In this document: positions 12,567 through 25,357 of the stretch, one piece after another
Layout of the letters: each line of letters starts with the position of its first letter
Numbering within the stretch: the stretch's first letter is position 1
Assembly: GCA_047495785.1 (NCBI GenBank)
Contig: JBLDXI010000009.1
Location: 1,984,001 to 2,048,000, forward strand
Direction of reading: 5' to 3'
Length of the DNA: 64,000 bases
Source of the DNA: Lepidodermella squamata
Lineage: Eukaryota > Gastrotricha
Position numbers and translations under genes: made by a program
The notes under the pieces: model-generated
Told to the model about the DNA's origin: nothing
What the model saw: the letters and a program-made list of their open reading frames with translations, nothing else
The model's database searches: none

Positions 12567-14410
12567 ATGGAAACTAAAATAATTTGCAGCGAGATTTCGA
12601 CTTCGAACGGATACGTACCTCCAAGAAATTATTCCTTGTCAGCTGATGGCAAGAATGTTGTTTTGTGCTCGTCTAATACTTCCCAAGGGAAAGGAAACTT
12701 CTGGGGTCGCTGCAAACAAATTTTAGCCGTACGCAATCTTGAAAAATTAAAATCAAAGCTTGATTCAATTAATAATTAAAGGAAATCTTCCTGCCGTATG
12801 GATATCCAGATTCGGTTTCTGAAGATTATTTGGCTTATCAATTCTGGGACACAGTTCAAGTCGGTTGATTGCGATGATGCAAAATCATAAAAAAAATTGA
12901 AAATAATTACAGGCGTTTTGTAGCAGTTTGGTCGGAACATTGGCAACGCACGCTGTTTTAACAGGTTTAGGCGTGGGTAGTAAAGATGCTACTCCTATGG
13001 CTGCTACCCTAACCTGGCTTGCGAAAGGTAGTACAGAAGTTCCGACTTTCTTCGGTATATCTTGAAATCTTACGTTCAGATGGTCTTGGAATGGTGGGTA
13101 GGATCACATTTGTTTGGTATCGAGGGTTTGTTATATCTCGATCACCAATATAAAATTTGGAATCAATTATTTTCATTCATCAGATGCGATCTCGACAACG
13201 ATCTCAAACGTTGGCGATTCGTTGCTGATATTTTAAATGATGCTGGTACGCAATTTCATAATCCAGCTGGAAATCTCAGAATAATTTGTCTTTCAGCGTT
13301 TTTCGTCGACATGCTCTCAGCAGCCATGCCTAAATTTATGTTCGCCCCAATGGTTTGTTTCAGCTCAGCTAGTCGAGCAATTGTTGGAGTCGCAGGTGGG
13401 CACAGAAAAAAACGTGCGAAATTAGTTTCATTGGTTCATTTTAGGAGGGGCCACTAGGACCGCGTTGGTTCAACATCAAGCGCGATGGGGCAATGCCGCG
13501 GATGTTTCGGCCAAAGACGGTAGCCAGGAAACGATCGTCAATCTGAGTGCTCTCATTGTCAGCCTGCTGTTGGTTCCTTACGTTGAAGGACAATTTTTGT
13601 GAGTTGACATTAATTTGAACTATTTACTCGGAGGGCTTCTGTTGACTTCCGCTTTCTGCTCAAATATTTAATTCACCGCATATTTTTACAGCTTAGTCTG
13701 GTTCTTGTATGGCCTCCTCACGTTTTTCCATTTATTCGCTAATTATCGAGCTGTGAAGACCTTGCGGCTGAGAACTTTCAACGACAAAAGACTTGCAATT
13801 GTATTCGAAGAATTTGCTAGAAGCAAAGCCGTACTCAGCGTCGATGAAGTGAACACCGCTGAGCCAATCCTGCTATCAAGCTATGGCTACAGTTGCGACG
13901 TACGCATCGGTGTTTCGCTGGCTGAATTTTTCGACAGGTGAGTCTGAATTATTAGCCAGATCTGCTATTTTTGCTCACGACTTGGTTTTATTCAGTTTCA
14001 AGTGGAAATTCGACTCTTGGGAACAGCTGCAAAACATTTTTCGAAGCGAGAAATTCGTACTCTTTGCAGGTGAGTAATCGGATTTTTAAGGTGTTACTTG
14101 ATAATACGGACCATTGATTTCCCAAGATTTTTCTCAGCGGAGGATAAGAGTTGTCTTGAATCAGAATGCTGATGCCCAGGATGTTATCTTTTGTGGTTAC
14201 ATGTGTCATTTGTTGAGTCGGACCGGCGCTTTCCAATCACAATCAAGTGCTAACGAGTTGAATGAAATAGCAGCTGTGTACAAAATTGCATCATCTGATC
14301 GAGGCAATTTTTTCAAGTCGGCTACAGCTGCCGGCTGGAATGTCAACGAGCACAATCTCACTATTGCCGGTCAATATCGTTTTGAGAGTGTCACAAACAA
14401 GGCGCAATGA
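12567..14410 (+). CDS. RUSF1: RUS family member 1 (DUF647 protein)
   Basis: Nine exons: 12567-12728, 12782-12859, 12913-13027, 13080-13125, 13184-13395, 13445-13598, 13692-13937, 13996-14069, 14127-14410 (456 residues; human RUSF1/C16orf58 has 468). Phases agree throughout. The DUF647 landmarks are all present: LPYGYPDSVSEDYLAYQFWD, GTLATHAVLTGLGVG, the tryptophan/arginine segment RWRFVADILND, VAGGATRTALVQHQARWGN, ADVSAKDGSQETIVNL and HLFANYRAV. Several hydrophobic segments fit a membrane protein. The family is known from plant ROOT UVB SENSITIVE genes; the animal member's biochemical role is not established. It follows PTRH2 at 90 nt on the same strand. The first intron is short (53 nt) and contains an in-frame continuation, so a simple ORF call would truncate the N-terminus. 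Confidence 0.94.
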
Positions 14411-17400
14411 TTCATTTAGCGATGTTATCTTGCCGGGCGATATCATATACGGACTCTATATCTTGACTGTTATGCATCTTAATATTATTATTAAGTTTTT
14501 CGTGGAATCACGGTGCACTCAGGTTCACCTGTACATGCTAAAGTTTAAGAAACTTGTTTGTTAAACTATTTTTTTCTTTCTGGCACTCATGTCATTTTGT
14601 AATAAAGATACATAAGCTACGGCAAAATAATACTATTACTTGAGTTTTTTACCTTGTTGTTTTTTAGACAGCCCAAAAGGTTAGTGCTGTGTCCATTTAT
14701 ACAGAGCGTGGCGATAACGACATGTTTTAGGCGTTTGTTTATCTACAATCAGCTTTTTTCCGACGACGAAAACATGTTTTTTAGCCCGCGTCATAATGCC
14801 GTCCTAGGTTTTTTTGATGAGACGCTGATTGAGTTGCATTGCACGCGCCTTCTTTCCTGCAAAAAATGACATGGCGCCGTCTTTTAGTGTTTCAAATTTC
14901 TATGATTGTGTTATATTATTTTCCCCATATTATGCTGTTTACTTGAAGTGACAGTATTCATTTCTTTATTATCGCACGGTCAAATTCGATCGCGGCATAG
15001 CGCCTAGATACGAACGTGTGTCTTTTTCCTTGGCATGTTACGGTACTGAGCAGAATATTAGAAATTTATTGCATTACTATCGAGGCAAAAGTAGCGATGG
15101 ATATTCACAACATCCTTTCATCAAAATTTTTTGCAACCTCAAGCAAGCAGAGGATTAATTATTCCACTTGATCTTCAATCGATTCTTGGCTGTTTATTGT
15201 ATCTTTTTCTATAACAGGAATGTGTTAGCTTGTTTTTGTGGACACATTGCTCTCTTTACAAGACTTTCTGTGAAACTGATAAGCCAAAGGCGGCCAAATA
15301 CCCTATAGGAAATTTCCTTACGTCATCGCCTCTGTACACTACTGCTTGTTTTTTTTCAACTTCCGGCTGATAAAACATGTTTATTTGCTATAACGATACA
15401 GCGCGTGGAAGTATCGCTTATGCAATAAAATATTACATTCTGATGTATAGGCGGTTATTTAAATTTGCTCACGTGTAGACACACGCCGGCTGGCTTTTTT
15501 TCTTCAAAACAACTCAAATTAATTCCGCTTTTTCTTATCATTTTGGCCCGCTTCACTTATTTTTAGAGTTTTCATTTCCAGTTAATTGATGTAAGCATTC
15601 GATGAAACTGCCCATTTATTGAAGGGGCCTGCTTCCTGTTGCTGGTCTGAAGTATATAGGACCATTCATCATGATTTACCCACCCCCACTGCGGTCTCTA
15701 TTTTACCCATTAATACGCCGTACAGTTTGTAATTTGCCACCCCCGAATGGCAGCTTTCAGGTCTTGATTGTTTTCGGCTTGATCGCTATTGTTTTTTTTT
15801 GCTGGAGCTATTTGCTATTAAAAACCTCCGGGTGGGCATAATTTTGCATTCTTGAGTATTACGACCCTCGACTGCACGCTTTTTTCGCAGAAGTGCGAGC
15901 GCATTATTAATTTATATGAAGATGCTGTTTTTTACGCGTAAAATACGAAAATAGTGAAGATATTTAGGCATACTACGGCGCGAATTTTTTGCGTGTGCGC
16001 TCGCATACGTTCATCTGATATTTACGGAGTTTCGCTAATGCTGGCATAGCTAATATAGTATTACCAGCAGAAGCAAGTTAGCGCAGACTGCTTCGCGCAT
16101 ACCAAGGCGAGTCAGTGGGGAGGGGCACACGAGCGCGATTAGTTTTTTGCCAAGCTAATAGTATGCACGTAAAACAGTGTTGATGCCGAAAAACTTGTTT
16201 ACTTCGCTGAGGCACGCCGTCTAACACGAATATATGCATTTCATGGTCTCATTTATCGCTGCGCCGTCGCTCGTATATGTATATTGGCTGTAATGGTATT
16301 AGAACAACAATATTGATAGAGACTTGATGTTTTTCTTATAGTTGGCCACGACTATTTTTTATTCTCCCGTAAAATACTATCCCCCCTCTCCACGCATATT
16401 TAGGCGCCCGCCACTCTCTGACCGCCTATCTACATTTAGCCGGCGTGCATAAAATATAGTTTGTACTTGCTTTCGATGTTTTAAACGAGCCCTTTCATAT
16501 TACTGCCGATAACTAGCATCATTCATGTCGGAATACTTGCCTCAATTTTAGAAATCGCTTCTTCCCGGAAATTGATTTGTTCTGTCCCATGGAAATATTT
16601 TCTGTGACAAGAAAAAAATCGTTTTCGTCGATGTGTTTTTATTGCTCCCATCTCTTATTTTTCTTTGTAGAAATAATGAAAAAGTAATCCAAACAGCTCT
16701 AGGGAGCAACTTAATTTAGATTGCATTTTCGATACAAAAAACAAGGGATTTGTATAGTGTTTTTTGCGTGCGTCATTCGGCCTTATTCCTTTCCTGTGGG
16801 GTCAATTTGATGAATGAATCACGTCCTCGTTCTGGTCGGTTTAAAATCTGAGCGCAAGCGCGTACTAGTTTTTTGCGAATATTAAATTGACTTGTGCGAG
16901 CGACAAACAGAGCGATATAAAGGTCTGCGATTTTGTTTTGATCAGCGTTGTTATGACTATATTATTATTGCCCGCTCGCAGTTGTTTTTCATTTCAGCAT
17001 GCTTTCTGGTGGGCGTATGATGTTTTGCCGGTTAAATTTTCAAAGCAGGAAAATCGATTACTGGCAAGGCTCGTGCTGTCACTATATAGCGAAATATTAT
17101 TAATGGGCAAAATCACTACTACGACTACTACTACTACTATTATTGTTGTTTTTTTAACATTATTACTATTATTTGCGCGCACATTTCATTTTTTTGTCGT
17201 GTACTTTGATGCGGTGATATAATATATTATACATCACAGGACTGTTCGTAGTACTACTGCCGTGCGCGATATCATTTTGTAGTAATATTATACTTACCTG
17301 CGTAAAAAACAAGTTGAGCTGGCCCTATCGTGCGCTATTATTTTTCGCGTCAAAGCACATTCAGGGCTATGTTTACATAGGTTTTTTCTTTTTTTTCACT

Positions 17401-17595
17401 CTTTGATGAATTCTGTGCCAACGTCATATTATACCTGGCTCTAGTACGCTGTAGTGATCATGTTGCTAGAGAACAGCTTCTTGATACATTTTACTCATCA
17501 TCACACATTACTTTTTTTGCTGTAGTTGTTTTGTGGTCTTAATGATATTATTTCTCGGGACAATAACACTGGATGATTTTGTTCGGCAGTTTTAA
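14411..17595. other. 3.2 kb gene-free region upstream of the SH2B gene
   Basis: No protein signature on either strand. The DNA is AT-rich with homopolymer T runs and a trinucleotide-rich stretch (act/att repeats) at about 17110-17170, which creates threonine/valine-rich shadow frames. The size fits a regulatory region and 5' UTR of the SH2B adaptor, with the RUSF1 3' UTR at the left edge. Confidence 0.5.
14601..14606 (+). terminator. polyadenylation signal of RUSF1
   Basis: AATAAA about 190 bases after the RUSF1 stop codon. Confidence 0.55.
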
Positions 17596-20472
17596 ATGGT
17601 TATTGAGTTGCTACCTGTCACAGTAGATTCCCTCATGGAAAACGGCATAACAAGTGCTTCGAATATTTCACTGGACAACAGTGGCTCGCTGACCACTCCG
17701 CCGTCGCCTCCGTCCACCTTAACGGCGACTGACATGCCGCTGAATGGCGGCGGCCTGTCGTCGCGCTCGCCGTCGTCGATGAACTTGAAAAGTTCCCGCG
17801 CGATGGACGAAGCAGCCAAGTCGGCAATCTCAGCGTTCGCGCAAGACCAGGCGCCGTTGCTGGCTGCCATGTTCGCGCAGAGATTCATCCATGTCGCCAA
17901 TCAAACTGGCATCGACGTCGAGTCGCTGCATTGCCATTTTATGGGCGAATTTTTGCCGACGTTTTTCGACGCTCTCCACTCAAGCATGAGCAACGCGTCA
18001 AGCGTGGCCATGGTCGATTGCTGCGAGATGTGTACCGATCTTGGGCAACGCGCTTCTTATCTCTCGTCATCAAGCCCGCCGTTACAGACGGTGCCTCAAC
18101 AACCGCCTGTAGGGTCATTTCAACAGCGGTCGAATAGCGTTTCGTTCGGCACGCGGGGCAAAACTTCGCCGCCGCTGTCCATCGCCGATAATTCGCCTTG
18201 CAACTCGTCTCTTCTCGCCTCGTCAGCTCATACAGCTAGCATTCATTCGTTGAATAAGGCGTCACATGGCAATGGCAATGGAACTCTGAAACACTTCAAA
18301 CACTTCCTCGGCCAATTTGTGCGAAGGAGAACTATCTCGACCAGCAATCATAGAGATCGAGAGGGAAATGTGAGTGAAATTAGGCCAAATTGCCAAATTT
18401 AGAGTTAGGAGCAATTATTAATTTTAATTTAATAAATTCGATAAAATTAGGGACAAATTTTTCTTGGCAATGAGTTACATTTGGAAGTTGAAAATCATTG
18501 ATGCGAAAAAATCAGCGAAGTTTTACGCTAGACTTGGCAGATGCGTTTTCAATAGTAATTTGGGACACATTTTTTTTTCCAAGGAAATAAAGAATCTAAG
18601 TCGAAATAAGCGAAATTTTATGACTTGGTAAAGTTTCTAAATTTTAATCCTTCTGCTATTTCTGCCTCCCTGTTGAAGAATTTAAATTTTTTGGGCTCAG
18701 AGGCTTCACTTTCTCTTTAAATTTCTGACATTTTTTCGCCATTTTGTAATTATTTGACGCTTTTTCAGATTATTCCTTCTCAATCGGAGACTCCTGGGTT
18801 AGCCTCTCCCGCCCTCTCGTTACCCGTTGACGTGGTTCTCGAAGGTGTACTGTGGCTACACCGGAAAGCACCTGGCTCAACTCATACAACACGCAGCACC
18901 CTCAGCAACAGCAGAGATCTCTTGACCAGCATCCCTCAGCAGCTAGAACTCGAACGCGACGATGACGACGACCAGAGCACGGGCCGCGAGGACGGCGATA
19001 CGATCAGTACGGATATGACGAAATCAACTGAATATCTCGACGACTCCCCTTGGCTTTCGTGCCACGTCCGGCTACTGCGCAGTTCAGCTGGGCCGCTCCT
19101 CGTCATCCGGTATCCGGATTCGAATCAATGCGGCATTTCAATGTCAGCCATCAGCGAGGTTCGAGCAGCAACTATTGGCGACGATCTTACAAACGATGAA
19201 TACGCCTTTATTTTAATCGTAAGCTAATTATTTTTCGATTTTTTATGAATAATCTTTTCGATATTTTTTTAGAGTTCTTCTCTGTCATGCCGAGTTTTGC
19301 TGAAGGCGTCATCTCGTGCCGATATGAACCGATGGCTAGACGCACTTCGGCCGTGTGTAGCATTCCACCCGTCCGCTATGGTGCCCCTCTTCCCAGTCAA
19401 CAAATTCGGCATTTCGGTGCCGAACTCGCACACGAACGGCAACTTGAGTGCCAATCACGGGCTCGCCCGGTTCGGTGGCAATCTCCTCGGCAACTACAAC
19501 GCGCCGTCCGACCCGTCGCCAACGTTGAAACGCTCACCAGCCGGCCCGACTGATCTTATCCGCTCAACTTCGTTCGTCGGCAGGCGTCGCATTCAAACCT
19601 CGCCCGCTGTCGATCTTCAACACCTGTATAAAAGCAACAAGCAAAAACACCTAGCTGGTAAGTAATATTCTCATGCTCGGCCAGGCCGGAGCAGAAAATG
19701 ATAATTTAGCCCACAATTCTGCAAAAATTTTCAAATTTTTTCGGGAAATGCAGCAAAAATTATTTCCATCCCAGCTCCAGAAATCATGAGCGTACCCTGT
19801 CCTTTTGTCCCTTTTGGCTTTAATTTTTTTCTACAATTTTTTTCAATTTTTTTCATAGATGACTTTGATATGTCAAACGACACCCCGCGAACCGCCCGGT
19901 CAACGGATATGACGAATTGTCGTGCGGACAGCGTTGATGTCGCCTCGCTAACTACGCCACCTCGATCGCTATCCCCCGCGCTATCGCAAAGCTCGCAGCA
20001 AGGCTCGACGCCGCCCTCCCAGCATCAACAACGGCCCCTCAACACGTACCCATGGTACTGGGGCAAGGTGTCGCGGAACGAAGCGGCCCAGGTGGTTTGC
20101 CGGTGCGGCGAATCTGGCAACGGATGTTTCGTCGTGCGGCAGTCTGAAAGTCAACAAGGCGACTACGTCATCACATTCAACTGCCACGGCGAGGCGAAAC
20201 ATATGAGGCTGAAGGTGAATTAATTTTTTATCCGAGTATATGCAAGTTGTTTTGACGTGCGTGTTTGTGTGATTATTACACAGGTTTTTGACGACGGGCG
20301 ATGTCAAATGGACCAGTACGCTTTTTCATCTGTGCAAGCCCTCGTCGACCACTTTCGCACGAACGCGTTGACAATCGATAGCGATCACAGCGGCGGCTCG
20401 TCAATGGGCAACGGCGTCATGCTTACCAATTGGGTGTCCCACCCAGCTCACGCGGCCTCGCCTCGGCGATAG
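17596..20472 (+). CDS. SH2B/Lnk-family adaptor protein (dimerisation, PH and SH2 domains)
   Basis: Five exons: 17596-18369, 18769-19218, 19273-19657, 19859-20214, 20284-20472 (717 residues, phases consistent). The order matches SH2B1/2/3. An N-terminal phenylalanine-zipper dimerisation domain is at residues 75-130 (AISAFAQDQAPLLAAMFAQR). A PH domain is split by the exon 2/3 junction (VLEGVLWLHRK ... SRADMNRWLDALRP). A C-terminal SH2 domain starts at YPWYWGKVSRNEAAQ, with the phosphotyrosine-binding arginine in GCFVVRQSES and ending near ALVDHFRTNAL. SH2B adaptors bind activated receptor tyrosine kinases and JAKs in insulin and growth-factor signalling. PH and SH2 are linked by serine/proline-rich disordered segments. 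The start is the first ATG of the open exon; an upstream non-coding exon cannot be excluded. Confidence 0.93.
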
Positions 20473-21228
20473 CGGAAAAAGCCCCTTTGAAGTGATAGTA
20501 ATTATATTAAAATATTAGATCCAGTATATTTAAATGTAATCACTTGTGTATTTTCTACTAAAATCTGCAGGATTATTTAAAATCCAACTGACTCGAAGCT
20601 ACTTCGTTTTCTTCTTCCAAATCTGTATTTTGCGCGTATAGTGTTGTCAGCATTTATGAACGCTGAAAATATTTTGTGTCTATGTGAAAAAAAATCCACT
20701 AGAAAAATGAACATGGCCTTTTGTACTTTTCTTCTCACATCACAGATTTTACGGGAAGAGTCTTGTTGTGCCTGTTGTAATGAATGCTATAATTATATAA
20801 TTAATATTATTATGTACAAAAAATTGATAAAATACTTCAACCGCATATTTTCATTATAAAAAAGCAACACCATTTTCTTGATGATAATAATTCACATCCG
20901 GTTATCTACTTCTGTGCGCAAAACATCTGACATGAAATTTTCATTCCTTAAAATTGCAGAAATTACTTCGTTCGCGGAACGAGACGAGCGATTATATACT
21001 GCAGTTGTTTTTATAACGATTTCTTCATGTATGATTTCTTTTTTTTGGTATATGTATCTGGGAATTATCTGGTACTTGAAAGTGACCGGCGTTTTCTTTA
21101 CACTGATCGTTTCGAAAAAATCTTCCTCTGCTAATATTGTGTTGAAAACACGCGCGCTACAGAGTGATAGAGAGAGAAAAAGACAGCTGAATAAATTGAA
21201 ATCGACACAATTTTATTGTTGTTGAACG
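20473..21228. other. convergent spacer between SH2B gene and MOLO1-like gene
   Basis: Holds the 3' ends of two converging genes. The open frames at 20641-20859 and 20878-21225 look like untranslated AT-rich sequence, not protein. Confidence 0.45.
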
Positions 21229-23243
21229 TCAAACGGCAGTGGGGCGTCGCCTGTCGTAGCGTGACGTGCCCTCGATAGACTGATTGTCGTCATTATCATT
21301 ATCAGCGCACCGTTCAATAACAATTGCCTCGTGACCGGCTGTTGCCGCTGTCTTAGCCGGTGTTCTCACAATTTCATACATATCGTCCTCGATCGGGTGG
21401 TGCATCGGCCTCATGCGCATGCTGCTTGCACAGCCTTGAATCGGCGATGGCGGGTCTAGTTCGTCGTCCATTTGTTCAGTGGCAGAGGTACAACCGAGTC
21501 TTCCGGACAAGGGTATCTGCCTGCTCGGGTTCCAAGGTGACGTATGTTGTTTTCCAACAAGTTCCAACGGTGTGTCATCAATGAAAGTATCGATGAAGTC
21601 TGACAAAATCCCGCAGACTTTCAGCAAAATTGCCAGAAATAGGGACAAGCCGACGCCAGATAAGACGGCGAAACCTTACAAATTTAATCTTTCAAAAATG
21701 ATATAATTCTTTCGGGGGTGATTACTCACTTGAAATTTCGTAATTCGACCATCTAATGACCGTGACGACTTCGCAAGGGTCATCTGAACGACTCTGAATT
21801 AAGTTACTGTGGAAAAATTAAAACAATATAAATTTTTAGGATTCTTAAGGCGAACTAACTTCAGCTGATCGACAAAGTCTTTGAATAAAGAAGTCATGCG
21901 AAGGCGTTCCTTTAAATGAGATTTAATATACGATTAATTTGACAGTTTTTTTTAAATATTGTTTATGCCTTTTGCTGCCGTTTTGCGATGGAGGCTGCTC
22001 GCGACATTCCTTGAGATGTTTCGAAGCCTTTCTCATCTGTAGCAGCCATTGCTTTCCTTTGCTCAGCAGCTGCCCCTTGTGACATGGCTGCCCCAGGATC
22101 TGCGATTTGTCGCACTAGGTCATTGTACAAAGGCTCCATACATTTATTTGTGATTTTTTGCAGAAGCCGACCGCCAATAGACAACGAAACCTGCACAATA
22201 TTGTACTCTAAAATGTGCATCCTATCGTTAGATTTTCTTTAACATACCCTTTTCTCTTTGGGAAAGAAGCAGATCATCTGAAAATAATGTACGAGTTAGG
22301 CCTATACAGAGGAAGTTCCGGAAAAATTTACCATATCCTCGTCACACGATCCAGACGACCATAATGCACCTAGGAAATTTTCCGATCAATAATACGACAG
22401 TTTCCGAAATTAAACTAACGCAGATAATGAGCTACGATTTCGTATATATCAGCGTCTGGCCGAATGACCTCCACGGCTTGACCACTATAGGTTCGTGGAA
22501 TGACCAGATTAACAGGCTGAATTGGCACTGGCGGCTGGTAGCTGTCGTCCTCATCGCTATTCGGGGACAAAAGGCCCTTTAACCCAACAAAAGAAATTCG
22601 GCTGGCGTCGTCAAAGAAACTGAAGCTGTTGTTGAACAGCGCCTTTCCACTGATCGGCCGCATTATAGTGGGTATCACTGCCACGTAAACGCTGAAGCCG
22701 CTTTCATAGTGGTTGCAGTGCTGAAAACTATCGCATTGACAACCGGTGACTCTTGGAATGCTGTAGATAACTTTCCGAATTTCCACAGCTAGAAAAAATT
22801 AATACTGTGAGTTGGATTTATGCTGAATAAATTACTTATACCTTGAGCAGGTGGGATTATGTTTTCTGGGTCGCAGATTCGAGTATAGTTTTGACCAGGG
22901 AAAAAGTCAACTTTCTTCAGACCACATTTACCAGGCTGATAGGTTGGGTTCCACATTTGACTGAGAGCTTCAAGGAGTTGAGGATCACGAGTTTGGTGAT
23001 AGGTTAGATCGTTTTCTAAATTTAGCCAGATGGATTTAGGAAAATGCCTTAAATTCTCAGAGACAACGTACGAGGATCATAAAGTCTAACTGTTCCAAGC
23101 GATTTCATTTGAGCCGTGCTACCGCCTTGAGGATAGCTTATCGAAATTTTTAGACGTGAGTCCCCGATTGCGCATAAGCAAAGAGGTAGCAGGTAAGCAT
23201 TAGCAGCCAAAATGATGTGTAGAATTCCGATGGTTTTCGACAT
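21229..23243 (-). CDS. MOLO1/TPM-domain single-pass membrane protein
   Basis: Nine exons: 23243-23072, 23015-22842, 22788-22420, 22369-22332, 22277-22248, 22190-21969, 21909-21860, 21806-21730, 21674-21229 (525 residues). Phases close over all eight introns; the intron 21968-21910 begins with GC, not GT. A signal peptide (MSKTIGILHIILAANAYLLP) is followed by a TPM-like ectodomain. That ectodomain has RLYDP, ICDPENIIP, TGCQCDSFQHC, IYEIVAHYLRALW and SGSCDEDMMICFF, the cysteine and aspartate pattern of the modulator-of-levamisole-receptor (MOLO1) family. One membrane segment (FAVLSGVGLSLFLAILLKV, about 379-402) and an acidic/serine-rich cytoplasmic tail follow. C. elegans MOLO-1 is an auxiliary subunit of levamisole-gated acetylcholine receptors; the same role here is inference. 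A nicotinic-type subunit gene lies about 3 kb away. Family assignment is by recognition of the TPM pattern and is moderately sure. Confidence 0.72.
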
Positions 23244-23970
23244 AGCACTGACAAATAACCTATCACTGGTGTAAAAAATTCCAAATATTTCTACCGCCAA
23301 ACTAGAGGGTTTGTTTGGATTTTGCTCACACTTTACAAGACAAATGGCTAGAGAGCCGCATGACAACATCACAAATTTTCTTGGCCATGCCATATTAAGA
23401 AGCAAAATGCAAAACAACTTCATTTGTGGTTGTGGCATATAGGCCGTTCTCCCTGAAGGGCAATGTGTTCTGGTACAGTCTACTGGTAAATGCACAAATT
23501 GATACAATATTTTCAGCGCGATCAATCAGAGAGTTAGCGATCGCTCGCAAAGAAACAACGCCTAAATTTTGGAAAACAAACACATTTTTATTATTGCTGA
23601 ACGGGTAAATCTGGGGGGAGTGATCGAGGAATTTTATGACATATAGGAAAACTTTTCAGAAGAAAACCTCTCCACCGGTGACCATAAATTTTTAATAGAA
23701 GTAGAGTAGGGCTATCGATAAACGGCTAAAATATACCTATCGAAATATCGAGCAGCTTCTTACAGCGATAGTATATTTTCTTGTACAATGGGAAGTCGTA
23801 TCTCGATAAGTATATGGCTATACAAATTATATCTGTCTCTCTAGCGCGCCTGAATTGGAAAATTAATCCGCTGGGAAAATATTCGCGTCAGTGGTTAGTC
23901 AAAGCATCATCTCGCCTCACTCTATTATAAGCGACATTTATTCAATCAAGGAAATCACGCCTTCATAAGA
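23244..23970. other. divergent promoter region between MOLO1-like and NEK-like genes
   Basis: The two start codons face away from each other across about 730 bases. The minus strand at 23395-23583 has an open frame that reads smoothly (start near GVVSLRAIANSL), but no join to the MOLO1 exons keeps phase. It may be an untranslated or unrelated exon. The right part has short near-repeats of atcgataa/atatcgatag. Confidence 0.4.
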
Positions 23971-25357
23971 ATGTCCTCTTTGTTTGAGGAGCGCTACGAG
24001 GTCTGCCAGATTATAAGCACTGGTCATCAGTATGTCGAGGGTGTCAACATCATGGAGGACGGCGTACTAAGCCCATCGAAACAACCCATCGAAGTTCACC
24101 TCAGTTGTAAGCGCAGACAGGACAGAATTAACGTGCTAGTCAAGGCAATAAAGTTAACTGCAATAAGTGATAAAAAATTAGCAGTCAAATGCTTGGAGGA
24201 CGTGAGACTATAGCCAATAGGAAACGCTGTTCACACTCGATAATTCCTTTTCCACCAGGCTGCTAATTTATCGAAGATAAAGCGGCACAGCATTTCAAAT
24301 GTATTCGATTGGTTTGAAGGTGAGCCGAAATGCCCTCAAAATTGTCTACATTAAGTGCCTACATTTATTCAGAGAATGGCGGGCTGTATATAGAAATGGA
24401 ACATCTTGATGATTATGGTATGGATTTTTATTTGACGTTGACGTGACTTTGAAAATATTGAGCACGCTGGCCGTAAATATCGACACTTTAATCACAGCAT
24501 AACTTGATAAGAAGATCTAATAACCCGAGGCTATGCCAAGTAATTTTTCTATTGTGATTTTGCAGATCTTTCCATGGCTATAGAAGAGCAGCTCGGTGTG
24601 ACATTCCTGGAAGAGCAGATAGGAAAATGGTTCGCACAAATCGCTACAGGCCTATATTTTCTTCATTCCAAGAAAATTCTACATCGAAATATAAAATCAT
24701 CCAATATTTTCTTCATCAATAATCGAAAGATGGCAAAACTGGGCAATGTAATCTTATCGTTACCTTTAAAAGAGTATATCCAATAGTAAAAAGTGATATA
24801 AAATGATAATGATTTGCCCGTACGTTTTGCAGAAATTTTCGCACAACCGACCCTCCTGAAAGTGTACGACACTTTGCACCGGAACTGTCAGAGCTAGTTA
24901 ACGATAAAGGAGACCGGATTTACACTGCAAAAGGCATCAAAGCTGCTTCATTACCATTCCTTTTATAGCTTTATTCTCTCTAATTGTAGCCGATGTTTGG
25001 TCTCTTGGAGTACTCTTATACGAAATGACAACGCTCATTCCACCGGTAATTTTTTCGATCTGTCGAGTGGCATAACCCGATTTACTGTAAAATTCAAGTT
25101 CGAGGCTGGCAATCAGTTACAGCTTTTTAGAAAAATGAGCAGGTTAATTATGATCTCCAACTTTTCGGCGGAATTTCATTTTTCTTAATTATAGTGCAAA
25201 ACCGAAAGATATTGATAAAAGTTACAGCCATGAACTTCGCAATATCATCGAACGGCTATTAAATCCAGTGCCAAATGATCGCCCGAGCATGCAGCTGGTT
25301 GTTATAGACAAGTTCGTCCGCAAACATTCACCTAGCCTCTTCATCGAAATGATTTAA
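23971..25357 (+). CDS. NEK-like pseudokinase
   Basis: Eight exons: 23971-24201, 24259-24319, 24373-24417, 24566-24758, 24833-24933, 24990-25045, 25099-25142, 25195-25357 (297 residues, phase closed). The intron 24934-24989 starts with GC (aaaag/gcatca). The fold matches the NIMA-related kinases along its length: ENGGLYIEMEHL, GKWFAQIATGLYFLHSKKIL, ADVWSLGVLLYEMTTL, FEAGNQLQLFRKM, YSHELRNIIERLL and NDRPSMQ. Key catalytic residues are lost. The glycine loop is degenerate (STGHQYVEG), the HRD motif reads HRN (152-154), so the catalytic Asp is Asn. The DFG motif reads N-V-I (173-175) and the APE region reads APEL. A lysine in the VAIK position (Lys58) remains. So it probably binds partners but does not phosphorylate by the normal mechanism. 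It lacks the long C-terminal tail of most NEKs. Confidence 0.8.

Noticed and set aside
16887-17222. 111-codon plus-strand open frame
   Set aside because: Driven by an act/att trinucleotide repeat that gives threonine, isoleucine and leucine runs.
20878-21225. 115-codon plus-strand open frame
   Set aside because: AT-rich sequence between converging genes with no splice context or family features.
21229-23243. CD36/scavenger receptor or DEG/ENaC channel identity for the minus-strand membrane protein
   Set aside because: Only one C-terminal membrane segment plus a signal peptide is present, and the cysteine/aspartate pattern fits the TPM/MOLO1 ectodomain instead.
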